From a virus, in IMG/VR virus record IMGVR_UViG_3300021962_000035, positions 57,824-121,823 of that record: a stretch of DNA of 64,000 nt, one strand, 5' to 3'. The translations under genes were made by a program, and so were the position numbers. The notes below the pieces were generated by a model. That model saw only the letters and a list, made by a program, of their open reading frames with translations, was not told where the DNA came from and did not search any database. Below, piece by piece: positions 55,176 to 62,564 of the stretch. How positions within the stretch are numbered: the stretch's first letter is position 1; each line of letters opens with the position of its first letter.

Positions 55176-56714
55176 ATGATTAAATTTCAAGTTTCTGACG
55201 ATGATCAATGGATAGTGCTAATGGAAGCATTAGACGAGGTTGAGAAGAAGCAGATCGACATATCATTAACCAAGAAAATACACAATTTCTATTTTCATCC
55301 CCTAGTTAAGAAAAAAATCTGGGATGGAAATATATGCTTTATTGAAAAGAAGGGTGGGGCATGGAAAATTCCCATAGGCCTTTGGAGAGAAGTTTTGCAA
55401 ATTGGCGAGGATTATAATATCAAGATCGAAATAAATGGTCTGGATAAAATAGTGAATAACGATCTTACACTGGAGGAGTACACAGAGTGGGTTAATGAAT
55501 TTTTTGCTGGTGGTATCGGAGGAGATCCCGATAAGATGCCTAGGGATTATCAAATTGAAACAGCATGGAAGTTAATTAAATACAGATACTCGATATCGGA
55601 GGTTGCTACATCATCAGGTAAGACCCTTATATCTTTTATGATATTCGCTTACCTTAAACAGAAAGGACTGATAAGAAAGTTCGTTATGATCGTTCCTAGT
55701 ACAAACTTGGTTTTTCAAGGCAGCGAGGATTTTGAAGATTATGGAATGCACAAGATTGGTTCTAAAATACAGCAGGTAGGCGGAGGATCGAAATTAAGAG
55801 AAGGATGCGATGTTATTATCGGAACTTTCCAGTCTCTGGTTAAACAAGGTCCAGAATTCTTTGAAGAAGCTGACTTGGTTTTCGTTGACGAAGCTCACCA
55901 TACAAACAGTATGTCAATCAAGAAAATTGTTGCAAACTGTATGCACTCTAGATGGAGATTTGGACTAACTGGTACTCTAACAAAAAGAGGAACCGCGGAT
56001 TATCTAACAATTCAACAATTTTTAGGACCGCTTATAGTTGAGATCTCACCAAGCTTTCTTTTTGATAATAATTATGCAACCCCCGTTTCCATCAAGGTTG
56101 TTATTATGGATTGGCTTGAAAAAGAACTCAAGGACAAACTTGCGGATCTTAAGCTCAACAATAATAATCTAGAAGGAAATGAAGTTTACAACCTAGAGAG
56201 AAAGCTTGTTGTTGAAAGCAAGAAAAGGCTTAATTACGTGGTTGATTTCATAAGTAAAACCTCCAAAAATTCACTTGTTCTTTTCCAATCGGTTAAGGAT
56301 GAGTATGGTAAGCAAATTTGGAACCTGCTAAGGGAGAAGAATAACGACAAGGAGGTTTTTTACGTTGATGGCGACACTAACGAAGGTTTAAGAGAGGAAT
56401 ATAAGGCAAGAATGGCATCAGGCTCTAATAAGATCCTTATAGCAACCTATGGTACATTTTCTACCGGTATCTCCATAAATAACCTACATAACATCTTTTT
56501 AGTGGAATCTTATAAAAGTGAGGTCCTTATTAAGCAGAGTCTGGGTAGGGGTATGAGGAAGATGGAGGGGAAGGATAAAGTGAATATTATTGACTTTGTG
56601 GACGATTTCTCGACACCAAAGTACCAGAACTACCTTTTAAAGCATTCTGAGGCCAGAATACAGATCTATAAGAACGAATCCTTCGAATATAAGATATACA
56701 AAGTAAAACTTTAA
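55176..56714 (+). CDS. uvsW: UvsW-like SF2 helicase
   Basis: UvsW is a T4 helicase that remodels branched DNA and R-loops. The 512-residue protein has SF2 motifs: Q-type MPRDYQIETAW, Walker A S-S-G-K-T at 146-150, TxGx as GTFQSL, DEAH box D238-E-A-H241, GLTGTL (motif III), then motif V (TYGTFSTGI) and motif VI (QSLGRGMRK). The ~115-residue N-terminal domain before the first motif is consistent with UvsW. It follows UvsY as in T4. The start is ATG at 55176. Confidence 0.9.
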   Translation: MIKFQVSDDDQWIVLMEALDEVEKKQIDISLTKKIHNFYFHPLVKKKIWDGNICFIEKKGGAWKIPIGLWREVLQIGEDYNIKIEINGLDKIVNNDLTLEEYTEWVNEFFAGGIGGDPDKMPRDYQIETAWKLIKYRYSISEVATSSGKTLISFMIFAYLKQKGLIRKFVMIVPSTNLVFQGSEDFEDYGMHKIGSKIQQVGGGSKLREGCDVIIGTFQSLVKQGPEFFEEADLVFVDEAHHTNSMSIKKIVANCMHSRWRFGLTGTLTKRGTADYLTIQQFLGPLIVEISPSFLFDNNYATPVSIKVVIMDWLEKELKDKLADLKLNNNNLEGNEVYNLERKLVVESKKRLNYVVDFISKTSKNSLVLFQSVKDEYGKQIWNLLREKNNDKEVFYVDGDTNEGLREEYKARMASGSNKILIATYGTFSTGISINNLHNIFLVESYKSEVLIKQSLGRGMRKMEGKDKVNIIDFVDDFSTPKYQNYLLKHSEARIQIYKNESFEYKIYKVKL

Positions 56715-56722
56715 TTTTTGGG

Positions 56723-56730
56723 GATATATA
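56723..56730 (+). promoter_or_regulatory. Candidate late-type promoter element (GATATATA)
   Basis: GATATATA ends 16 bp before the ATG at 56747. It would drive the run of genes that includes the nucleotidyltransferase and ligase/NMNAT genes. Confidence 0.6.
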
Positions 56731-56746
56731 AAGAAAAACTTCGGAA

Positions 56747-57286
56747 ATGAGAATAAAGAAATTTGACACTTTTAGCGAATCTATATTAGAGGGTAAGTCT
56801 GATTATTATAAAGGAAACACCAAATTAAGCAGATGGCTTAGAAAAGTGGACGGGAATATGGAGTACGAATATGATAAGCTTAGAGCTGCATCGGAGCCAG
56901 TAGGCAACGACAACGGGGCTTCTACTATCAATAGCGTAAATTCTCTTTTACCTTTAATGGGAAGATTAATAGCTAGCTCTGGTGCTGCTATAGCAGATTT
57001 CTTCTTTAAAGGTGATTCTAAGGATTCCTACTCTAAATTATCGAAATCTGAGCTAAAGGATAAAAAGAAAGACGTTTTAGACGATTGGGAGAAAGAAAAG
57101 ATAGGTGATAAGAACGTTACAGAAAAAGACGCTGAAGATTTTTATAAATCTGGGGTACTTAAGGGCAAAAAATACTTTGGTAAAGATTATCAACCACTTA
57201 AGCCTAAAAACGACGACGAGAAACAATATAGCAGCTATTTGACGGGTGCTATGGGAAGATATTACGATAAAATCCACAAGAAATAA
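56747..57286 (+). CDS. Hypothetical protein with capsid-targeting-like N-terminus (179 aa)
   Basis: The N-terminus MRIKKFDTFSESILE then GKSD fits the shared motif (KFDTFSE, then I-L-E). A cut after ILE would release the rest as a mature head-internal protein. The rest includes a mildly hydrophobic stretch (SLLPLMGRLIASSGAAIADFFF, about 67-88) that could insert into a membrane or form a coil, and a Lys/Asp-rich C-terminus. No family is recognised. It starts a unit that continues with the nucleotidyltransferase after one base. Confidence 0.7.
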   Translation: MRIKKFDTFSESILEGKSDYYKGNTKLSRWLRKVDGNMEYEYDKLRAASEPVGNDNGASTINSVNSLLPLMGRLIASSGAAIADFFFKGDSKDSYSKLSKSELKDKKKDVLDDWEKEKIGDKNVTEKDAEDFYKSGVLKGKKYFGKDYQPLKPKNDDEKQYSSYLTGAMGRYYDKIHKK

Positions 57287-57287
57287 T

Positions 57288-58220
57288 ATGAGTAATAGGG
57301 TTTTAGATTTTTCTGGCTTTAACAAGCTTTTTGAAGGCGGTGCTGCTATAAAGACCGCAAGGAGAATCCGTGAGGACGAATTTCCCAAAACCCTTGAGAG
57401 TATAAAGCAAATTCTTTTCCCGTTACTTTCAATTGACCCAACTAAGATTAATGACGAGTATATAATAATCGGAAGTATCGGTAAGAAGAAGAACCCGGAC
57501 GACACATCCGGTGACCTTGATCTTGGATACGATAGCTCTTGGTTTGCCAGAGAACATGGTATAACTGTGAAAGAGGTTTCTTCATTTACCTATAATATTA
57601 TCATAGAGAAATTAGGAGATGCTTTAGGGTATCAGCCTGAGATAAATTTTATGAAGGGACTGAACATAGTTAGCGTTGGATGGCCAATTGAAGGTGATGT
57701 TAATAAGGGAATAGTTCAGCTTGATCTTATCCCGATTTCTAGTATGGAATGGGCGGAGTTTATTTACTATTCGCCAAACTATAAGATAGGAGAAAGCAAA
57801 TATAAATCGGCTCACAGAAACTGGTTGCTTTCCGCTATATTATCAGCAAGAAAAGAAGTATTAGATACTGACGAAGCTGGTGAAATTATGGACTACAATT
57901 CACCTGTCCTAATTCTTAGTGATGGTCTCTTCTGGCACACCAAATCATATAGAGGGGCTAGAATACCTAGATTAAAACACTCTAAAAAAGTGGAGGGAAG
58001 CGAGAGATTCGTAACCAGAGACCCACAGGAATTTGTAGATTTCGCTCTAGGACCTGGCTACACTGTGAATGATGTTAAAACATTTGAGGATGTGCTAAAA
58101 ATTATAGAAGACCCAAAATTTGATCTGCATGACAAATTACCTGAAATAAAACAGAGATTTTTGGAATACCTTGAGAGAGTTGGACTAGAAATACCAACGG
58201 AAATAAATAGAATCGATTAA
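57288..58220 (+). CDS. Pol-beta-type nucleotidyltransferase with capsid-targeting-like N-terminus
   Basis: The start is ATG at 57288; a longer frame from 57246 overlaps the previous gene and hides the motif. The N-terminus MSNRVLDFSGFNKLFE then GGAA fits the shared capsid-targeting pattern. The catalytic core resembles the nucleotidyltransferase superfamily: G62-S63 with D76-L-D78, then L-D146-L-I-P as the third acidic strand. The family adds nucleotides to RNA, protein or small molecules, so the substrate is open. The family assignment is good, the substrate unknown. The ligase/NMNAT gene follows after 10 bases, suggesting they work together, possibly in nucleic-acid repair or cofactor chemistry. 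Confidence 0.8.
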   Translation: MSNRVLDFSGFNKLFEGGAAIKTARRIREDEFPKTLESIKQILFPLLSIDPTKINDEYIIIGSIGKKKNPDDTSGDLDLGYDSSWFAREHGITVKEVSSFTYNIIIEKLGDALGYQPEINFMKGLNIVSVGWPIEGDVNKGIVQLDLIPISSMEWAEFIYYSPNYKIGESKYKSAHRNWLLSAILSARKEVLDTDEAGEIMDYNSPVLILSDGLFWHTKSYRGARIPRLKHSKKVEGSERFVTRDPQEFVDFALGPGYTVNDVKTFEDVLKIIEDPKFDLHDKLPEIKQRFLEYLERVGLEIPTEINRID

Positions 58221-58230
58221 AAAATAAAAT

Positions 58231-60258
58231 ATGTCAGGAATTAGTCATTTATATGATCTCTATAACAAGAAAGGAAAGGATTTTATCGATAGTCTTTTCA
58301 ATTCTTATGTTACCGTCAATGAGAAGATGGATGGATCTGCTTTTATCTTCGAAAGAGATATAGAGACAGGTAAATTTAATTTCTTCAAGAGAGATCAAAG
58401 AAACCCTATAACGTTAGTTGATAGGACATTGATGAAGTATTACGAGAAGCCTATTCAGTATATCGAATCCCTTCCTCCTCACATCATCAAGGAGATTCCT
58501 AGAGGGTGGAGATTCGGTCTTGAATATTTTGCCAACAATGCTCCAGTAGAGATTGTTTATGACGAGGTACCTAAAAACAACCTAATACTTTCTTATGTTC
58601 ATAAGAAGGATGAATTAGGAAAGGCTATGGGAACTATTCAGGGCAAAAATAAGCTTGACGATTGGGCAGATTTATTAGGTGTTGAAAGACCTCCTATTAT
58701 TTTTCAAGGATACTTAAGCAAAGAACAAAAGGACAGAATCCTAGATTTCTTAAGAACCCCATTCGAAGATCTCGTAACTGAGTACAAAACTAGAAGCTTC
58801 GTTGCTTTTATTATCGGAGTACTTAATCCGGAATTAAAGAAAACAGCTTTAAATGCAGATCTACAAAAACCAATAGAAGGTATTGTATTTAGATTCGGAG
58901 AAGAGGATGCAGAGCAGGAGCCAATCTTATCTAAGATGGTAGATCCTGTTTTCACAGAACTTGCTAAATCTAAAGCGAAAAAGAGAGTAGAAGAAAAACC
59001 TAGCGACTTCTTAGGAATCACGATACTTGATGTAATGAACTTCATTCTTGAACAAGGTGTCGAGACATTCGAGGTTGAAGGAACAACGGAGGATGAAAGA
59101 TACATTTCATTCATTTCTGACGTCTTCTCTAAATTCCTTGATGAGTATGGTTATAAGTACAAAGGAGCAGATTTTCAGGAGCCTGAGTACTTAAAAAGAG
59201 AAGAGTTTAGATTAAACAAAAATCTGATAACTGATAAAAGAGTATTAAGATACCTAGATGAGGATGAGTCTTTTGAATCTTTATTTAAGCTTATTCTAAA
59301 TTCGTTTAGAAAGATCAAAAAAAGAGCAGGCGGAATAATAACTCCGGGAATCATAGATCAATTCAATTCGGTGGTTTCTTCGATAGAGAAGATGGTAGCT
59401 GCCAAAGAGAGCAAGCCAGCTATAACCGAATCCGAAATGCCTTCCTTCCTTGACTTCAAAAAGAATAATCTAAAACCTAAAAAGGTGGAGTATGTAACTA
59501 GCGAATCTGAGGATGGATCAAAGGCTGACGATCACTTCTATTCTTATAACGAATTCATATCAGCTTTAGAAACAATTGATACAACCAAGAAGGATATACC
59601 TAAAATTGAGGAGAACAAAGAAAAGGTAGAAGAGGATGAAAAACCCGAACTTAAAGACGTTAATCTTTTAGTCGGTAGATTCCAACCATTCCATAACGGG
59701 CATTTAAAAATGGCCACTTTCCTTAAGGAGAAAAATGATCTTCCGAGTATAGTTGCTGTCGTTCACCCCGGACATAATAAATCAGGTAAATCCCCATTCA
59801 GTGAGAATGTGGTAGCAAAATATATGGAATCGGTGGTAAAAGACAGCCCGGGAAAAATTGAAGGGTACTTCATTGTTAAAAGGGGTTTACTTGGAGTAAT
59901 TTACGGAGCAGCTAAAGAGATGGGTTACAAAGTTAATCTAATCGGAGCTGGTGACGATAGAATGGAAGACTACAAAAAACAATCAGAATACCTTAAAAAA
60001 GCTGGTGGAGATTTTCCTAAGGAAATTGAGGTTGTAGAAACACCTAGATCCACATCAGGTACAGAAGTTAGAAAAGCTATAGAAAATGAAGATTTCTTAG
60101 CATTCAAGAAATTGGTTCCGCAGGGGGTATCATCTTTCTATAACAGCTTGCTTTCCTCAATAAACGGTAAGGGTATCAAGGAATCGGAAGAAGCTATTAC
60201 AGAGAGTGAAATAGCGGAGCTTGAAACAAAAGCTTTAAAAGAAAATATTGAAAAATAA
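58231..60258 (+). CDS. Fusion: ATP-grasp-like polynucleotide ligase plus NMNAT-like domain
   Basis: The term ATP-grasp here denotes the covalent nucleotidyltransferase fold of DNA/RNA ligases, not true ATP-grasp enzymes. Ligase motif I is K32-M-D-G35 (lysine accepts AMP), motif IIIa is RFGLEYF, motif IV is E216-G-I-V-F and motif V is near K235. Residues about 470-640 resemble archaeal NadM-type nicotinamide-mononucleotide adenylyltransferase: G482-R-F-Q-P-F-H488-N-G-H491 and S609-G-T-E-V-R614, then KLVPQGV. A linker (about 397-470) is acidic. The sequence AITESE occurs twice, at 397-402 and 655-660, flanking the second domain. These I-T-E sites match the (I/L)-x-E protease pattern. The fusion is clear; the function is inferred as RNA/DNA sealing plus NAD synthesis. 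Pantetheine- or FAD-type adenylyltransferases are alternatives for the second domain. Confidence 0.85.
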   Translation: MSGISHLYDLYNKKGKDFIDSLFNSYVTVNEKMDGSAFIFERDIETGKFNFFKRDQRNPITLVDRTLMKYYEKPIQYIESLPPHIIKEIPRGWRFGLEYFANNAPVEIVYDEVPKNNLILSYVHKKDELGKAMGTIQGKNKLDDWADLLGVERPPIIFQGYLSKEQKDRILDFLRTPFEDLVTEYKTRSFVAFIIGVLNPELKKTALNADLQKPIEGIVFRFGEEDAEQEPILSKMVDPVFTELAKSKAKKRVEEKPSDFLGITILDVMNFILEQGVETFEVEGTTEDERYISFISDVFSKFLDEYGYKYKGADFQEPEYLKREEFRLNKNLITDKRVLRYLDEDESFESLFKLILNSFRKIKKRAGGIITPGIIDQFNSVVSSIEKMVAAKESKPAITESEMPSFLDFKKNNLKPKKVEYVTSESEDGSKADDHFYSYNEFISALETIDTTKKDIPKIEENKEKVEEDEKPELKDVNLLVGRFQPFHNGHLKMATFLKEKNDLPSIVAVVHPGHNKSGKSPFSENVVAKYMESVVKDSPGKIEGYFIVKRGLLGVIYGAAKEMGYKVNLIGAGDDRMEDYKKQSEYLKKAGGDFPKEIEVVETPRSTSGTEVRKAIENEDFLAFKKLVPQGVSSFYNSLLSSINGKGIKESEEAITESEIAELETKALKENIEK

Positions 60259-60266
60259 AACTTAAA

Positions 60267-60830
60267 ATGAGAAGACTAATATCTACATTCGAGCAATTCA
60301 AAATAAACGAGATGGATTCAAAGAATCTACACGAATCGGATGGATTCGGGACTTCCCCATTTCTACTAATTAAGAACGGTGATATTTACAACTACTTCTT
60401 TAACATAGAAGAAGAAAATGGAGAATCCGAGAAGGGGTTTCATTTCATAGTTGGGAAATACTCTAACAACGAAGTTATTGATGGACCTAAAAATTCTTAT
60501 TGCGTATTAACTTTAAATGAAATAGCTCAAGAGCTCATAGAGGATATCGCTGTAGAGAAGGAGGAAGTTCCCCAGCCAAACACTATGAAATTCAAAGCTG
60601 GCGGAAACATGGTTTCTAGAATAATGGAATATTGCTCAAAATGCTTAAGCAGCTATTTGGAGGCAAATCCTAAGGTGAATAGAATATATGACGAGATTCA
60701 GGATAATCTAGAGTTTGACGGGAAGGGAGAGTATATTGAGTTTATGAAATCGATAGTTATTTCTTACCTAGGAACAAACTGGTCAGTTCAACAGGGATCC
60801 ACTAAAAAATCGGTGTTAATAAGCAGATAG
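60267..60830 (+). CDS. Hypothetical protein with capsid-targeting-like N-terminus (187 aa)
   Basis: The N-terminus MRRLISTFEQFKINE then MDSK fits the shared motif (TFEQF, then I-N-E). The rest has strands (FLLIKNGDIYNYFFNIEEE) and a helix-rich middle with Cys (IMEYCSKCLSSYL). No family is recognised. It ends the unit that begins at 56747; eight bases separate it from the ligase/NMNAT gene. If cut after INE, the mature protein would be about 172 residues. Confidence 0.7.
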   Translation: MRRLISTFEQFKINEMDSKNLHESDGFGTSPFLLIKNGDIYNYFFNIEEENGESEKGFHFIVGKYSNNEVIDGPKNSYCVLTLNEIAQELIEDIAVEKEEVPQPNTMKFKAGGNMVSRIMEYCSKCLSSYLEANPKVNRIYDEIQDNLEFDGKGEYIEFMKSIVISYLGTNWSVQQGSTKKSVLISR

Positions 60831-60855
60831 GGTGAAACATTCACAATAAATAAAG

Positions 60856-60863
60856 TATAAATT
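60856..60863 (+). promoter_or_regulatory. Candidate promoter element (TATAAATT variant)
   Basis: TATAAATT ends 23 bp before the ATG of the histone-like gene. It resembles the T4 late consensus but differs from GATATATA. The leader is A/T-rich. A single weaker site. Confidence 0.3.
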
Positions 60864-60886
60864 ACAATCTAAATAAATAAATAATC

Positions 60887-61066
60887 ATGGAAAAATTCGA
60901 ACAAATCAAGGCCTTGATCGAAAGCACTCAAGGAGACGTAGAAAAGTTTTTTGAAAAAGGTAACGGCTCAGCTGGTACAAGAGTAAGACAAGCTATGCAA
61001 GAGTTAAAGAAGCTTGCTCAAGATCTTAGATTAGAAGTACAAGAGGCTAAAAACAAAAAAGCTTAA
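60887..61066 (+). CDS. Histone H1/Hc1-like DNA-binding protein (59 aa)
   Basis: The 59-residue protein begins MEKFEQIKALIEST, then FFEKGNGSAGTRVRQAMQEL and KKLAQDLRLEVQEAKNKK. This matches the small histone H1-like (Hc1-like) proteins found in most Bacteroidota, which share K-G-N-x-x-A-G-T-R-V-R and A-Q-x-x-R-x-E-V-Q-E. Its role would be DNA packing or host nucleoid control. It is too short for common length filters, so easily missed. It sits in its own leader, 57 bases after the previous stop. The resemblance implies acquisition from a Bacteroidota host. Confidence 0.85.
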   Translation: MEKFEQIKALIESTQGDVEKFFEKGNGSAGTRVRQAMQELKKLAQDLRLEVQEAKNKKA

Positions 61067-61089
61067 TTAACCCTTTAAACAAAAAGCTA

Positions 61090-61299
61090 ATGAGCTATTA
61101 CGTAGTTAAGACAAGTTTCGAATCCGGAGAGGTTAACAAGAACGGAGATCCTGTTTACAAAAAAGCAGAATTCTTAGTATCTGGTGAATCTGTTATGGAA
61201 GTTGAAACTAAGATGGCTGAATACTTAGATGGTTCAGTCGGAGGATTTGAGACAACTCAAATCACAAAATCAAAAATAGAGGCTGTCGTAGGCGAATAA
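61090..61299 (+). CDS. DUF4494-like small protein (69 aa)
   Basis: The protein (MSYYVVKTSFESGEVNKNGD, then YKKAEFLVSGESVMEVETKM and a GGFETTQITKSK end) recalls the Bacteroidota DUF4494 family: a short strand, a lysine-rich turn, a ValSerxxS-type helix and a final I-x-x-x-K strand. I recall this family from memory only. It lies 23 bases after the histone-like gene, in a tight group of small genes. Function unknown. Confidence 0.5.
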   Translation: MSYYVVKTSFESGEVNKNGDPVYKKAEFLVSGESVMEVETKMAEYLDGSVGGFETTQITKSKIEAVVGE

Positions 61300-61300
61300 A

Positions 61301-61486
61301 ATGTCTAAAACAAAAAATCCCGAAACAAGTTCTTACACACCGCCAAAAACCATTAGGAAAATCCAAAAAGGTGATAAAGGCTACGCCCTAGTTAAAAAAG
61401 CTTTTGATAAAGCTTTTGAAGGAGATACAATCATGAATTTTTCTGATTGGACAAAAAAAGAGAATAAAGAAAATGTCGAAGACTAA
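61301..61486 (+). CDS. Small tandem paralogue A (61 aa)
   Basis: MSKTKNPETSSYTPPKTIRK, then IQKGDKGYALVKK and a FSDW near the end. The next gene repeats the same order (MSKT, Y-x-P-P, I-Q-x-G-D-x-G-x-A-L-V, F-x-D-W), so the two arose by duplication. No family is recognised. The 14-base overlap with the next gene suggests coupled translation. Confidence 0.65.
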   Translation: MSKTKNPETSSYTPPKTIRKIQKGDKGYALVKKAFDKAFEGDTIMNFSDWTKKENKENVED

Positions 61487-61712
61487 TGCTGAAACAAAAT
61501 TTTATGCTCCCCCTCAATCGCCAATTGCTATTCAACCAGGAGATACTGGATTTGCCTTAGTAGGCAAAGGATATAATCGATTTATTTGGACCTTCAATGA
61601 TTGGTACAAATCTAAAAAGAAAATTATCAATCCAGACAAGAATTGGGATTTATCCTCTAAACCCATAACCCAAAAGGAATGGGAAGAAAAGAAAAAGGAC
61701 TTATATTTATAA
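61473..61712 (+). CDS. Small tandem paralogue B (79 aa)
   Basis: MSKTNAETKFYAPPQSPIAIQ followed by PGDTGFALVGKGY, then FNDWYKSKKK and a charged C-terminus with an EWEEKKKDLYL end. It is the longer copy of the preceding gene. The stop codon lies inside the stem of the terminator at 61693-61725, so termination and coding overlap. Function unknown. Confidence 0.65.
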   Translation: MSKTNAETKFYAPPQSPIAIQPGDTGFALVGKGYNRFIWTFNDWYKSKKKIINPDKNWDLSSKPITQKEWEEKKKDLYL

Positions 61713-61725
61713 GTCCTTTTTTTTG
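61693..61725 (+). terminator. Rho-independent terminator overlapping a stop codon
   Basis: AAAAGGACTTATA pairs perfectly with TATAAGTCCTTTT (13 bp, very tight loop), followed by a T-run. The stop codon TAA (61710-61712) of the upstream gene lies in the second arm. It is followed immediately by a promoter element. Confidence 0.88.
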
Positions 61726-61726
61726 T

Positions 61727-61734
61727 GATATATA
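61727..61734 (+). promoter_or_regulatory. Candidate late-type promoter element (GATATATA)
   Basis: GATATATA begins two bases after the terminator and ends 19 bp before the ATG at 61754. A new unit must start here, so this is among the best-supported copies. Confidence 0.68.
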
Positions 61735-61753
61735 GATCAAAATAGAATCGACA

Positions 61754-62560
61754 ATGCTTAGGATTTTATCATTTGATCAATATTTATCAGAAGGAGCGGA
61801 TTTCGCAGATAAACTAAATGTTCTTAAAACAACTAAAACAACTTCAGCAGATCCTGTTGTTGATAGTTTTTATAGCTCCATTAAAAATACCCAGCCAGAA
61901 GAATTGCCTAGAGGCAGCAACAAAGGTCCAAAGGTCGAGCCTTTACAAAAAGGTGTTGGTGCAAGACCCGGAGATCCTTGGTGTGCAGCATTTGTTCATA
62001 GTGTTTTAACCAAGACTAATTTTTCTTCGGATATAAAGAAACAAATACCTGACGATGCAGCAGTTAGATATCATTGGAATAATTCAAAGGCAAAAAAGAT
62101 CTCATATGATTCAAAAACAAGCCTAGATACTATACTTCCTGGTATGGTTTTTTGTTATCTTACGAAGGATAAAAAAACTAATACTTACCCTGGACACGGA
62201 CACACTGGTATAATTTTATCGGTTGATAAAGACAAGAAAACTTGGACCGGTGTGGAGGGTAACGCAAATCCTCTAGACGGGAGCAGAGAAGGTTATGGAA
62301 CCTTCATCGTAACTAGAAAATTTGCAGATCCAAGCATATCTAAAGATCCCAAAGATCACCCTGCTAAAATGCTAGGTTTCATAGATTATTTTGCACCATA
62401 CAGAAAAAATTCAGGATTTACTAATTCTCTATCATCTAAATTGAAATCAGCTCTAAATGAGCTACTACCCAAAACCAATAAAGAGGTAGCTTATCTCTCG
62501 GCGCATCCAGAGGTATTAAAAGATTACGAAGAAAATTATAACAACAGAAATAAATCATAA
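61754..62560 (+). CDS. CHAP-like peptidoglycan hydrolase with capsid-targeting-like N-terminus
   Basis: CHAP/NlpC-type enzymes cut peptidoglycan amide or peptide bonds. The 268-residue protein has the catalytic Cys C77 in DPWCAAFVH and the His H150 in GHGHTGIIL, followed by VEGNAN, the usual third position. The N-terminus MLRILSFDQYLSE then GADF fits the shared capsid-targeting motif, so a cut after LSE is possible. It has no signal peptide. It could be an endolysin or a head-packaged hydrolase; the motif favours the second. The C-terminal ~70 residues are Lys/Asn/Glu-rich and may bind wall. It has its own promoter after a terminator. Confidence 0.82.
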   Translation: MLRILSFDQYLSEGADFADKLNVLKTTKTTSADPVVDSFYSSIKNTQPEELPRGSNKGPKVEPLQKGVGARPGDPWCAAFVHSVLTKTNFSSDIKKQIPDDAAVRYHWNNSKAKKISYDSKTSLDTILPGMVFCYLTKDKKTNTYPGHGHTGIILSVDKDKKTWTGVEGNANPLDGSREGYGTFIVTRKFADPSISKDPKDHPAKMLGFIDYFAPYRKNSGFTNSLSSKLKSALNELLPKTNKEVAYLSAHPEVLKDYEENYNNRNKS

Positions 62561-62564
62561 GAAT

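Noticed and set aside
57246-57287. Upstream extension of the nucleotidyltransferase
   Set aside because: It overlaps the previous gene by about 40 bases and hides the shared N-terminal motif; ATG at 57288 is preferred.
57077-57505. Antisense frame of 142 codons with hydrophobic character
   Set aside because: It overlaps two clear plus-strand genes and has no start region or neighbours of its own; a chance frame.
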